Positions 8,868-16,853 of a stretch of 64,000 nucleotides of DNA are shown one piece after another. Source of the stretch: Microbulbifer donghaiensis (GTDB taxonomy: Bacteria > Pseudomonadota > Gammaproteobacteria > Pseudomonadales > Cellvibrionaceae); assembly GCF_900129095.1 (NCBI RefSeq), contig NZ_FQVA01000004.1:186001-250000 (forward strand), read 5' to 3'. Every line of letters begins with the position of its first letter. Position 1 is the first letter of the stretch. The translations under genes were made by a program, and so were the position numbers. The notes beneath the pieces are model-generated. The model saw only the letters and a list, made by a program, of their open reading frames with translations. It had not been told where the DNA came from and searched no databases.

Positions 8868-10430
8868 TCAATCACCGCTGATTGTTGTGCGCAACTTGTC
8901 GAGCACGCCGCGGATCACTGTCCTGACGGTGGGCGATTTCCGCTGTGGCGGCGGGGCCAGTTGCGGCCGCGCTTCCCGATACTCCGGTTCACGCGGCCGC
9001 GACTGTTCCTGCTTTTGCTTGAGTTCGGTACTGAGTGATAGCAGTACCTCGTTGTTGGGCGCGACATTCAATCCGCTGTCGACATAATAATGGGCACCGC
9101 TATAGTCGCTGTCGATAATCTCGGCGCGCGCCAGGCGGATATATTCGTCGATCACCTGCGCGATACCGGCGTGAGCGCGCGCATTGGATGCGTCGATCGT
9201 CAGTGCGCGGCGGAAGTAGAGCAGCGCATTGTCGCCTTCCGGTCTTTGCAGTCGGCCGCGTTTGAGTGCCTGCGCACCCTGTTCCAGGTAGATGTCCAGC
9301 TGCCTGTGCTCCGCGGTCTTCACACCCAGCAGCGCCTTGAGGTTGGTACTGTCCAGTAACAATACCTGACGGTAAAAGTCGCGGGCGTTTTCACCTACCG
9401 GTGCCAAATAGCGGCCGGCCTCCATGCTTTGTTCGGCCTGGCCCAGCAGCCGCTCGATCTCTCGTTCGCTTTCGCTTTGATGGAAGACTCCGAAATAAAC
9501 CGCCATAAGTAGCGCGCTAGCAGCCCCTGCGGCCAGCCCGCGCTTTATCCCGCCCGGCAAGCGCGGCAGCCTGTTGAGAAAACTGCGCGGTCGCGGCGAT
9601 GAAGATTTGCCGCCTTGCTCACAGACTCCCGCTTCCAGTATTTCGTCTATGTCCGCGACGAGTTCGACGCAGGACGGGCAGCGCTGTTGCGGAAGCTTGG
9701 CCAGCATGCGGTTCAGCAGCGGCGCCAGGTAATCGAATTCATCCGGCAGTGCGGGCAGGGGCAGCTGGATATGGTTGAGCGCCGTACTGGTATGGCTATC
9801 GCCCTTGAACGGGTTGTAGCCGAGTAACAGTTCCAGCAGCACGACTCCCAGGCTGTAGATATCGGTCGTCGCATCGATGGGCAGGCACTGCGCCTGTTCC
9901 GGGCTGCTGTAGGAGGGGCTGCCGAGGCTGAAACCGGCCTGGGTCAAATCCGAGTCGCTGTCCAGGTCCTTGGCAATACCAAAATCCGTCAGCACCGCCG
10001 TGCCGTCCCCGCGAAAGAGGATATTGGTCGGCTTCACATCCCGGTGAATGATGCCGTTGTCGTGCACCACCGCGAGACCCTGCGCCACCTGGCGGATCAT
10101 GTCGAGCATGGACTGAGGTGTGCTGAGTCGCGCTAAATTTTCCGTCACATCACCGCCGCCGATAAATTCCATGGCGATGTAACAGTCCCCACTCTCCAGC
10201 CTGGAGATGTCGTAAATAGTGATGACGTGAGGACTGTTGAGACTGGCGATATAGCGCGCCTCATTGATAAAACGCTCGCCGATACCCGCTTCGCTGCTGT
10301 TGCGCAGCACCTTGATGGCCACCTTGCGGTTCAACGACTCCTGGGTGGCGAGATACACAGATGCCATGCCGCCATGTCCGATAGCGGAATGAATGGTATA
10401 TCCGGGTATGCGAATGTCGGGAGAATCCAT
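8868..10430 (-). CDS. Membrane-anchored Ser/Thr protein kinase with TPR-like C-terminal domain (paralogue 1)
   Basis: The start at ATG 10430 gives a 520-residue protein that aligns from its first residues with the second kinase at 59704-61188. The Hanks-type kinase domain covers residues about 10-275. The glycine loop is 'IGHGGMASVY' (17-26), the ATP lysine is K40 in 'VAIK', the catalytic loop 'HRDVKPTN' begins at 129, and DFG is at 149-151. 'SLGSPSYSSPEQAQ' marks the activation segment. A single membrane helix follows at about 295-315. The periplasmic tail has TPR-like helices ('YFRRALTIDASNARAHAG') and no PASTA repeats. It is probably a PknB-like sensor kinase; its target is unknown. Confidence 0.88.
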   Translation of the reverse strand: MDSPDIRIPGYTIHSAIGHGGMASVYLATQESLNRKVAIKVLRNSSEAGIGERFINEARYIASLNSPHVITIYDISRLESGDCYIAMEFIGGGDVTENLARLSTPQSMLDMIRQVAQGLAVVHDNGIIHRDVKPTNILFRGDGTAVLTDFGIAKDLDSDSDLTQAGFSLGSPSYSSPEQAQCLPIDATTDIYSLGVVLLELLLGYNPFKGDSHTSTALNHIQLPLPALPDEFDYLAPLLNRMLAKLPQQRCPSCVELVADIDEILEAGVCEQGGKSSSPRPRSFLNRLPRLPGGIKRGLAAGAASALLMAVYFGVFHQSESEREIERLLGQAEQSMEAGRYLAPVGENARDFYRQVLLLDSTNLKALLGVKTAEHRQLDIYLEQGAQALKRGRLQRPEGDNALLYFRRALTIDASNARAHAGIAQVIDEYIRLARAEIIDSDYSGAHYYVDSGLNVAPNNEVLLSLSTELKQKQEQSRPREPEYREARPQLAPPPQRKSPTVRTVIRGVLDKLRTTISGD

Positions 10431-10744
10431 ATACGCCTGAATCGTTCGAATTCTGCGCCGGCGGAAACGGGAAAAATACACGGCCGGCCGCTGCACGGTA
10501 GATGCGGGCGCTGGTTTCGCCGAACCAGGTGTTATTGTCGCTGGCCTGGTGCGCGAAAATACTGGAAAGCGCCGTATCGACTGTTTGTGGAGCTGCACGG
10601 TTTGAACTGGCCACTGCGCACGCGCCAACTCAAAACCCGTTAAATTAGATAGACGACTGCGCTCTGTATTACAAACGCTTGCGTGTCATCCCGGAACAAA
10701 GACGCGTCGGTCATTTGCTGTGGGAACCGGTAACAGCGAGTCGG
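10431..10744. other. 314-bp gap between kinase and DUF2784 gene, no gene seen
   Basis: The kinase reading frame stays open for 66 more codons into this gap, but the added residues are Arg- and Pro-rich and have no counterpart in the paralogue. I therefore treat the gap as noncoding. I find no convincing RNA gene, repeat or strong hairpin in it. It should contain the kinase promoter. Confidence 0.5.
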
Positions 10745-11152
10745 TCAGGATTTATTGAATGGGCGCGGCGGCACCCAGAACCAGGCGGCCGCCACAAGTG
10801 CCCCGAATACTGTGTAGCAGACGACAAAGACCCACTCCGGCGCGCGGTAATACAGAATACTTTCCAGCCAGTGTGCTATGAATGAGCCGGAATAAACCGC
10901 TTCGCCGGCCCTTTCCCGCAGTGCCATTTCCCAGGTGGTGAGCGGGCAGATGGCACCGACCCAGGCCTGCAGCACCACGACGCCGATACAGGCCAGATGC
11001 GCCAGGCGAAACCAGCGGTTGCGCACCCAGGACCAGGAGCGCAGCTTGCCTATCAGGATGAAAGCCAGGCCAAAGACAACGAAGGCGACAAGCAGTGTGT
11101 GTGCGAATAAGACCGCATCTGCCGCCAGGAGATAGAATTCAGCTGATGTCAT
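10745..11152 (-). CDS. DUF2784 family membrane protein
   Basis: The 135-residue product has four membrane helices and the DUF2784 hallmarks 'LAADAVLFAHTLLVAFVVFG', 'VRNRWFRLAHLACIGVVVLQ' (in part) and 'CPLTTWEMALR'. The start at ATG 11152 matches the family N-terminus (Y-x-LAAD-x-V); a longer frame runs to 11203. The gene begins inside the last codons of the upstream PaiB-like gene (14-base overlap), which suggests translational coupling. The function of DUF2784 proteins is unknown. Confidence 0.85.
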   Translation of the reverse strand: MTSAEFYLLAADAVLFAHTLLVAFVVFGLAFILIGKLRSWSWVRNRWFRLAHLACIGVVVLQAWVGAICPLTTWEMALRERAGEAVYSGSFIAHWLESILYYRAPEWVFVVCYTVFGALVAAAWFWVPPRPFNKS

Positions 11153-11816
11153 TGTGCCGCTTGTCGCTGTAATAATCGGCGCCCTCGTTCGAGGCGGCCT
11201 CAACCAACTCGCCGACTTTCATCTTGTCGGTATCATTGGACTCGGATAGCCCGACCATGACGCCTTGTCTATTTCGTTCCGGTTGATTTTGACTTAATTT
11301 CCACTGGCCACTCAGGGAAGTTACTTCTATTTCCAGCCCAACTATTGCGGGTAGCATTCTTTGAATGTACGACTCCGGCGCATCGGATATTGACCATGCA
11401 CCTTCGCTTGTCCCCTCGTGTTGAATAGTTAGTTTATCAATAATTTCATATATCCATTCTTTATCCTGAACGAAACTCAATATCCCTTTTGCGTGTACCG
11501 AGACATAGTTCCAGGTGGGTACAGCCTTGCCTGTCTCCTGCTTCGTCGGGTAGTGGTTTGGGGAGATGTAACAGTTCGGTCCGCTGAAGACTGCCAGCAC
11601 ATTCGATCTGTCATCTAGCTCCTTCCACAGCGGGTTTGCTTTGGCGATGTGCCCCTGGAGAAAGATTGCTCCCTTTCTCTCACTAACAAGGAGGGGGATG
11701 TGGTGCGCATCCAGTCCGGACTTTGAAAAAGCCACCAGAGTTGCAAAGGGGTAATCAACCATTATCCCTTTCAATTTCCCTATATCGGTTTGATTGAATT
11801 TTTTTGGTGTGTACAT
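11139..11816 (-). CDS. PaiB-type FMN-binding negative regulator family protein
   Basis: The 225-residue protein starts 'MYTPKKFNQTD', the usual N-terminus of PaiB proteins. It carries 'YPFATLVAF', 'HIPLLV', 'GHIAKANPLWKEL', 'YISPNHYPTK' and 'VPTWNYVSVHAKG', all of them split-barrel flavin-binding landmarks. An in-frame ATG 20 codons upstream is less likely. Bacillus PaiB represses protease and sporulation genes; the molecular role in proteobacteria is unclear. The coding region looks less GC-rich than its neighbours, with more A/T in third positions, so transfer from another genome is possible. Confidence 0.85.
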   Translation of the reverse strand: MYTPKKFNQTDIGKLKGIMVDYPFATLVAFSKSGLDAHHIPLLVSERKGAIFLQGHIAKANPLWKELDDRSNVLAVFSGPNCYISPNHYPTKQETGKAVPTWNYVSVHAKGILSFVQDKEWIYEIIDKLTIQHEGTSEGAWSISDAPESYIQRMLPAIVGLEIEVTSLSGQWKLSQNQPERNRQGVMVGLSESNDTDKMKVGELVEAASNEGADYYSDKRHNDIS

Positions 11817-11978
11817 CCTGTTTCTGCCTTTGACTGTTGCCAGTATGGTCCGGGTTGCGTTGGTTTTTGCTTGCATTTTTAGCAGTTGCTGAGCCTTGCC
11901 TTGCTAAATTTTTGTCGCCATAGCTAGGTTTAAAGCCTTCAATTTCCGTTTCCGTCGAGCCGATCTATTCGCGGCGGA

Positions 11979-12899
11979 TCAGCTTTCGATCACCAGTGAT
12001 TCCAGAAACAGGCGCACGGCCGGATGCTCCGCGGCGCTGCGCTTGAACGTGGCTGCATTCTGAATGCGGTAGCGAAAGCGTTCCGGGTGCAACGCCACCA
12101 GATCCCCGCTCTGCACATGTTGCTCCGCCAGGTACTCCGGCAGAAAGCCGACAAAGCGCCCGGACAGGATCATCGCCAGTCGCGCGGCCATATGGTTGGC
12201 GGTGGATTTGTGTGGGAACAGCCGGTACAGGTGGGCGGCGCCGGAAAGTACCGCGTGGCTGGGGGCGGCCAGCTCCTGCTCGGTTAGCAATTCCTCACTC
12301 ACTTCCGCCGCACTGGCACATATATGCGAGCGGGCACAGTAAAGCAGCGTTTGGTGGTGGAACAGCGGCTGGTAATCGAGGCCGGGCCGGCGGGAGTGCA
12401 GTGGGTTGATGCCCACATCGGCGCGGCCGGCGAGAATCTCCAGTTCCAGTTCCTGCGGCGCCGCCAGCTGCACGTCCAGCTGCAGCTGTGGCGCGCGCTG
12501 GCGGATACCGGCGATGGTGGCGGGCAGGTCCAGCTGTGGGATTTCTAGTACATCGTCCGGCAGTACGATGCGCAGGCTGCCGGTCAGTTGCGACTGGATC
12601 GCGTTGACCTGGCTCTTGAAGGCCTCCAGGTGGCCGTCCAGCTCATTGATGGCCTGGAACAGCGCCTCCCCCTCGGGGGTGAGCTTGAAATCGGCGCGGC
12701 CACGGGAGCGCAGGCACAGCTGCATGCCCAGGCGCGCCTCCAGGTCGGACAGGTGCACGCTGATGGTGGAGCGGCTGATATTCAGCGCCACCTCCGCCGG
12801 CGCCAGGCCACCGGCGCGCACCACCTCGCGGAAGACCCGCAGCAGGCGCAGGTCCATATCGGCCAGGCGGCCGCTAAGGGCAGTTTTGGGTTTGCTCAT
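11979..12899 (-). CDS. LysR family transcriptional regulator of the adjacent gabD-like cluster
   Basis: The 306-residue protein has the winged HTH at residues about 14-75 ('DLRLLRVFREVVRAGGLAPA', then 'ISRSTISVHLSDLEARLG') and a periplasmic-binding-like effector domain in the rest. It is divergent from the aldehyde dehydrogenase/aminotransferase pair that starts at 13058, the classic arrangement for a LysR activator of the neighbouring operon. The same subfamily appears again at 52464 next to a second aminotransferase. An amino acid or semialdehyde is a likely effector, by inference. Confidence 0.88.
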   Translation of the reverse strand: MSKPKTALSGRLADMDLRLLRVFREVVRAGGLAPAEVALNISRSTISVHLSDLEARLGMQLCLRSRGRADFKLTPEGEALFQAINELDGHLEAFKSQVNAIQSQLTGSLRIVLPDDVLEIPQLDLPATIAGIRQRAPQLQLDVQLAAPQELELEILAGRADVGINPLHSRRPGLDYQPLFHHQTLLYCARSHICASAAEVSEELLTEQELAAPSHAVLSGAAHLYRLFPHKSTANHMAARLAMILSGRFVGFLPEYLAEQHVQSGDLVALHPERFRYRIQNAATFKRSAAEHPAVRLFLESLVIES

Positions 12900-12933
12900 G
12901 CCGCTGTCCTCGACAGGAACCGTAGGATAGGCC

Positions 12934-12961
12934 TACCTTAAGATAAAGTTTGATAAAGGTA
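12934..12961. promoter_or_regulatory. Candidate LysR operator in the divergent promoter
   Basis: The gap between the LysR start (12899) and the dehydrogenase start (13058) holds inverted arms TACCTT and AAGGTA, separated by 16 bases. Inside them are two direct copies of GATAAAG (12942-12948 and 12952-12958), 3 bases apart. A LysR protein usually binds such dyads near -65 of its target. The assignment rests only on position and symmetry. Confidence 0.4.
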
Positions 12962-13057
12962 AATTTTAGTTGCAGAAATACTACTATTCGCCATCTCCCG
13001 TTCGCGCCAGAATCGCGGCAACAGCTGTAAAGACCAATAACTGCAAGGAGGTTCGCG

Positions 13058-14503
13058 GTGCAACTGGCCAACCCGAATTTGTTGAAGCTTCAGAACTATA
13101 TCAATGGCGAATGGCGTGACGGAGCGTCCACCATCGACGTGCGCGATCCGGCCAACGGTGAACTGCTGGCCCAGGTGGCCGACGGCAGTGCGGCGGATGC
13201 CGAAGCCGCGGTAGCCGCCGCCAGCGCCGCCTTCCCGGCCTGGAAGAGCAAGACCGCCGCCGAGCGCGCCGCGGTGCTGAAGCGCTGGTACCAGCTGATC
13301 ATGGACAATGCCGACGACCTGGCGCGTATCCTGACCCTGGAACAGGGCAAGCCGCTGGCGGAGGCGAAAGGGGAGATTGTCTACGGCGCCTCTTTCATCG
13401 AGTGGTTCGCCGAGGAGTGTCGCCGCGCCTACGGCCAGACGATCCCCACCCACAACCCGGCGATGCGCCTGAGCACCATCCGCCAGCCGGTGGGTGTGGT
13501 GACCTGTATCACCCCGTGGAACTTCCCCAATGCGATGATCACCCGCAAGGCGGCGCCGGCACTGGCGGCTGGCTGTACCGTGGTCATCAAGCCGGCGGTG
13601 GAAACACCGCTGTCTGCGCTGGCACTGTGCCAGCTGGCCGAGGAGGCCGGGCTGCCGAAGGGTACTATCAACATGGTGGTGGGCACCGATGCCCCCGGTA
13701 TCGGCCAGGTACTGACCCAGGATGCGCGCGTGGCCAAGTTCACCTTTACCGGCTCCACCAACGTGGGCAAGCTGCTGATGGCCCAGTGCGCCAGCACCGT
13801 GAAGAAGATGTCCATGGAACTGGGCGGCAACGCGCCCTTTATCGTGTTCGACGACGCGGACCTGGACACGGCGGTGGCCGCCTGTGTGGCGACCAAGTTT
13901 CGCAATGCCGGCCAGACCTGTGTGTCCACCAACCGCATCTATGTGCACGAGGCGGTACACGATGAGTTCGTGGTGAAGCTGCGCGCCGCGGTCGCAGAGA
14001 TGAAGATCGGCCACGGCTGCGATGACGGCGTCAGTGTCGGCCCGGTGATTCACCGCCGCGCCGCCGAGCGGGTCAACGGCCTGGTACAGGACGCGATTGC
14101 AGCTGGCGCCAAAGTGGAACTGGGCGGCGACTATCTGCCCCACGGCGAAAACTACTATGCGCCTACACTGATAACCGGTGTCACCGACGAAATGCGCATC
14201 GCCCGGGAAGAGATCTTTGGTCCGCTGGCGCCGGTACAGAAGTTCAGCGATGAAGACGATGTTGTCCGCCGCGCGAACGAAACACCCTACGGCCTCGCCG
14301 CCTATGTGATGAGCGAGAATATCCGCCGCGCCAACCGCGTGGTGGAAGCGCTGGAATACGGTATGGTGGCCTGTAACACCGGTGTCTTCTCCACGGCGGT
14401 AGCGCCATTTGGCGGCAGCAAGGAGTCCGGTATCGGCCGCGAGGGCGGTGTCGAGGGAATGGCTGAGTTTTACGAAACCAAATACTGCTGTTTCGGCGCC
14501 TGA
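13058..14503 (+). CDS. gabD: NAD(P)-dependent succinate-semialdehyde dehydrogenase
   Basis: The 481-residue protein follows the GabD pattern throughout: 'INGEWRDG', 'TLEQGKPLAEAKGEI', 'ASFIEWFAEE', 'MELGGNAPFIVFDDADLD' with general base E254, 'RNAGQTCVSTNRIYV' with nucleophile C288, and 'APFGGSKESGIGREG'. The length matches E. coli GabD (482). The start codon is GTG with AAGGAGG 7 bases upstream. With the aminotransferase that follows 79 bases later, it would oxidise the semialdehyde made from GABA or a similar omega-amino acid and feed the TCA cycle. Confidence 0.9.
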   Translation: MQLANPNLLKLQNYINGEWRDGASTIDVRDPANGELLAQVADGSAADAEAAVAAASAAFPAWKSKTAAERAAVLKRWYQLIMDNADDLARILTLEQGKPLAEAKGEIVYGASFIEWFAEECRRAYGQTIPTHNPAMRLSTIRQPVGVVTCITPWNFPNAMITRKAAPALAAGCTVVIKPAVETPLSALALCQLAEEAGLPKGTINMVVGTDAPGIGQVLTQDARVAKFTFTGSTNVGKLLMAQCASTVKKMSMELGGNAPFIVFDDADLDTAVAACVATKFRNAGQTCVSTNRIYVHEAVHDEFVVKLRAAVAEMKIGHGCDDGVSVGPVIHRRAAERVNGLVQDAIAAGAKVELGGDYLPHGENYYAPTLITGVTDEMRIAREEIFGPLAPVQKFSDEDDVVRRANETPYGLAAYVMSENIRRANRVVEALEYGMVACNTGVFSTAVAPFGGSKESGIGREGGVEGMAEFYETKYCCFGA

Positions 14504-14582
14504 TAACCACGGACGGACGCGGTGTCCGCCCGACTCAAACGATTTTTTTACGAATACACAGGGAAATTGCGGAGCATAAATC

Positions 14583-15896
14583 ATGTCCGAATTACAAACC
14601 GAAGCCTTCTGGATGCCCTTTACCCCGAACCGCAGCTTCAAGTCCGCGCCGCGGATTGTCGAGCGCGCCGAGGGTATCTACCTGACCGAAAAAGGCGGCC
14701 GCCAGATCATCGATGCCACCGCCGGTCTGTGGTGCAGCAACGCCGGCCACTGCCGCGCGGAAATTGCCGAGGCAATTCACCAGCAGGCGAAAAAACTGGA
14801 TTACAGTTCCATCTTCAATTACGGCCACGAGCTGAGCTTTGAATACGCCGAGCGTCTGGTGAAGCACACTCCGGACGGCCTGAACCACGTGTTCTTCGGT
14901 AACTCAGGTTCCGAGGCGGTGGAGAGTGCGCTGAAGATCGCGCTGCAGTATCAGCATGCGCGCGGCAAGGGCACCAAGACGATGTTTATCGGCCGCGAGA
15001 AGGGTTATCACGGGGTGAACTTCGGCGGTATCTCCGTCGGCGGTATCGCGCCCAACTACCAGACGTTCGGCCAGCCGGTGAAGGCGAACCACATGCGTCA
15101 CACGCTGGATATCGAGCGCAACGCGTTCAGCCGCGGCCTGCCGGAGCACGGTGTGGAGCTGGCGGAAGACCTGGAGCGCCTGGTGGCTTTCCACGGTGCC
15201 GATCAGATTGCCGCGGTGATCGTCGAGCCGTTCGCCGGCGCAGGCGGTGTGATTCTGCCGCCGAAAGGCTACCTGCAGCGTTTGCGCGAGATCTGTGACA
15301 AGCACGACCTGCTGCTGATTTTCGACGAGGTGATTTCCGGCTGGGGCCGCACCGGTTCCGCCTTTGCCGCCATCGAGTGGGGCGTGACTCCTGACATGAT
15401 GACTTCCGCCAAGGGCATCACCAACGCGGCGGTACCGCTGGGTGCGGTGTTCGTGAAAGACGAAATCTACAAGACCGTGATGGATGCGGCTATCGAAGGT
15501 GCGGTGGAGTTCTACCACGGCTACACCTATTCCGCGCACCCGGTGGCCTGTGCCGCGGGTATGGCAACACTGGATATCTATGAACGCGAAGGCCTGCTGA
15601 CCCGCGCCAGCGGCGATATCGGCAAGCACTGGGAAAACGCGCTGCACAGCCTCGCGGATCTCGACAACGTTATCGATGTGCGCAACTACGGCCTGGTTGG
15701 AGCCATCGAGCTGCGCGCGCCGGAAAACCTGAAGGGCCGCTTCGGTGGCAAGGTATCCCTTCAGGCGTGGGACGCCGGCGTGATGGCGCGCGGCATCGGC
15801 GATGCGCTGTGCATGTCACCGCCGCTGATCATCGAGGCGCATGAGATCGATGCGATCGTCGACAAGCTGCGCGGAGTGATCAGCTCGCTGGCCTGA
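14583..15896 (+). CDS. Class III omega-amino acid:pyruvate aminotransferase
   Basis: The 437-residue protein is a fold-type I PLP enzyme. 'FFGNSGSEAVESALKIA' binds the cofactor phosphate, 'IFDEVISGWGRTG' carries the PLP-ring aspartate, and K277 in 'TSAKGITNAAVPLG' is the Schiff-base lysine. It begins 'FWMPFTPNRSFK', typical of beta-alanine/omega-amino acid:pyruvate transaminases. Next to a gabD-type dehydrogenase it most likely deaminates GABA, beta-alanine or another omega-amine. A paralogue lies at 50856-52193. A strong terminator follows. Confidence 0.88.
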   Translation: MSELQTEAFWMPFTPNRSFKSAPRIVERAEGIYLTEKGGRQIIDATAGLWCSNAGHCRAEIAEAIHQQAKKLDYSSIFNYGHELSFEYAERLVKHTPDGLNHVFFGNSGSEAVESALKIALQYQHARGKGTKTMFIGREKGYHGVNFGGISVGGIAPNYQTFGQPVKANHMRHTLDIERNAFSRGLPEHGVELAEDLERLVAFHGADQIAAVIVEPFAGAGGVILPPKGYLQRLREICDKHDLLLIFDEVISGWGRTGSAFAAIEWGVTPDMMTSAKGITNAAVPLGAVFVKDEIYKTVMDAAIEGAVEFYHGYTYSAHPVACAAGMATLDIYEREGLLTRASGDIGKHWENALHSLADLDNVIDVRNYGLVGAIELRAPENLKGRFGGKVSLQAWDAGVMARGIGDALCMSPPLIIEAHEIDAIVDKLRGVISSLA

Positions 15897-15933
15897 GGCG
15901 CAATTTTGAACGATTAACTACACTTTTATAAGG

Positions 15934-16006
15934 CGGCCCGTGGCCGCGACCACAGTCTTTGCAGAGTCGACTGTGCGGTCGCGATCACGGGCCGTTTTTT
16001 GTTTTT
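15934..16006 (+). terminator. Intrinsic terminator after the gabD/aminotransferase operon
   Basis: A long stem with small mismatches is formed by GGCCCGTGGCCGCGACCACAG and its partner ending in CACGGGCC. It is followed by TTTTTTGTTTTT. It starts about 40 bases after the aminotransferase stop. Confidence 0.9.
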
Positions 16007-16110
16007 GGGTTTGCTACGTGCAGTAGGAGAACTTTTTTCCAAAAAACTTGGGTTTTTTGGATGGCGACACTTCAATAGGCTTTTGTTTAGCACAGACAGG
16101 GGCCGCATCC

Positions 16111-16713
16111 ATGCCTACCGATCTCGCACCCGATCCCAATTTAGAGCCCACCCTGGCCACCCGGCCGATACTGCAGGTGCTGTCAGAAAACTGGTGGTTG
16201 CTGCTGCTGCGTGGCGTGGCCGGAGTCATCTTCGGCATACTGTGTTTCGCCTGGCCGGGACTTTCGCTGCTCGCTCTGGTGATTCTGTTTGGTGCCTATG
16301 CGCTGGTGGACGGCTTCCTCGCCCTGATCGCTGCCGTGCTGGGCCGGCACAGATCCACGCCGCTTTGGTGGCTGATACTGGCCGGGCTGATCAGCGTCGC
16401 CGCCGGCATCGTCACCTTTGCCTATCCGCAGATCACCGCACTGGTACTGGTGGTGTTTATCGGTGCCTGGGCACTGGTACGCGGTGCCTTCGAAATCATC
16501 GGGGCCTTCCATTTGCGCAAGGAAATCAGCAGCGAGTGGCTGCTGATGGCGGTCGGCCTGCTGTCGATGATTTTTGGCATTGCGATACTGGCAAACCCCG
16601 GTGCCGGTGCCCTGGCCCTGATATGGCTGATCGGTATCTACGCGATACTGTTTGGCTTGCCGATGATCTGGCTGGCGCTTCGCGTACGCAAACAGAGTAA
16701 GGTCGGCCATTGA
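16111..16713 (+). CDS. HdeD (DUF308) family membrane protein
   Basis: The 200-residue protein has six hydrophobic helices arranged as three similar two-helix repeats, as in E. coli HdeD. Landmarks are 'WWLLLLRGVAGVIFGILCF' and the repeats 'LVILFGAYALVDGFLAL' and 'VVFIGAWALVRGAFEIIGAF'. I choose ATG 16111, which has AGGGG upstream, over an ATG at 16048 that would add 21 uncharacteristic residues. HdeD protects E. coli at low pH and high cell density; the role here is unproven. Confidence 0.85.
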   Translation: MPTDLAPDPNLEPTLATRPILQVLSENWWLLLLRGVAGVIFGILCFAWPGLSLLALVILFGAYALVDGFLALIAAVLGRHRSTPLWWLILAGLISVAAGIVTFAYPQITALVLVVFIGAWALVRGAFEIIGAFHLRKEISSEWLLMAVGLLSMIFGIAILANPGAGALALIWLIGIYAILFGLPMIWLALRVRKQSKVGH

Positions 16714-16853
16714 GAATGCCCGGAGCCCGGTCGCCGCACGCTTGATTTGCGCGCGGCGACAGAGGCATTATTCTTGCTGCTAAAAAATAAAACGCAATAA
16801 AAGCCAATAACAGCCGCCCAGGCAGCGGCATATAAAGAAAAAACGGCCCCACC

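Noticed and set aside
10430..10628. N-terminal extension of the first kinase to 10628
   Set aside because: The extra 66 residues are Arg/Pro-rich and absent from the paralogue, whose start aligns with ATG 10430.
12938..14641. 567-codon open frame opposite gabD
   Set aside because: Antisense shadow; the composition (His, Arg, Gly, Gln rich) is typical of reversed GC-rich coding DNA.
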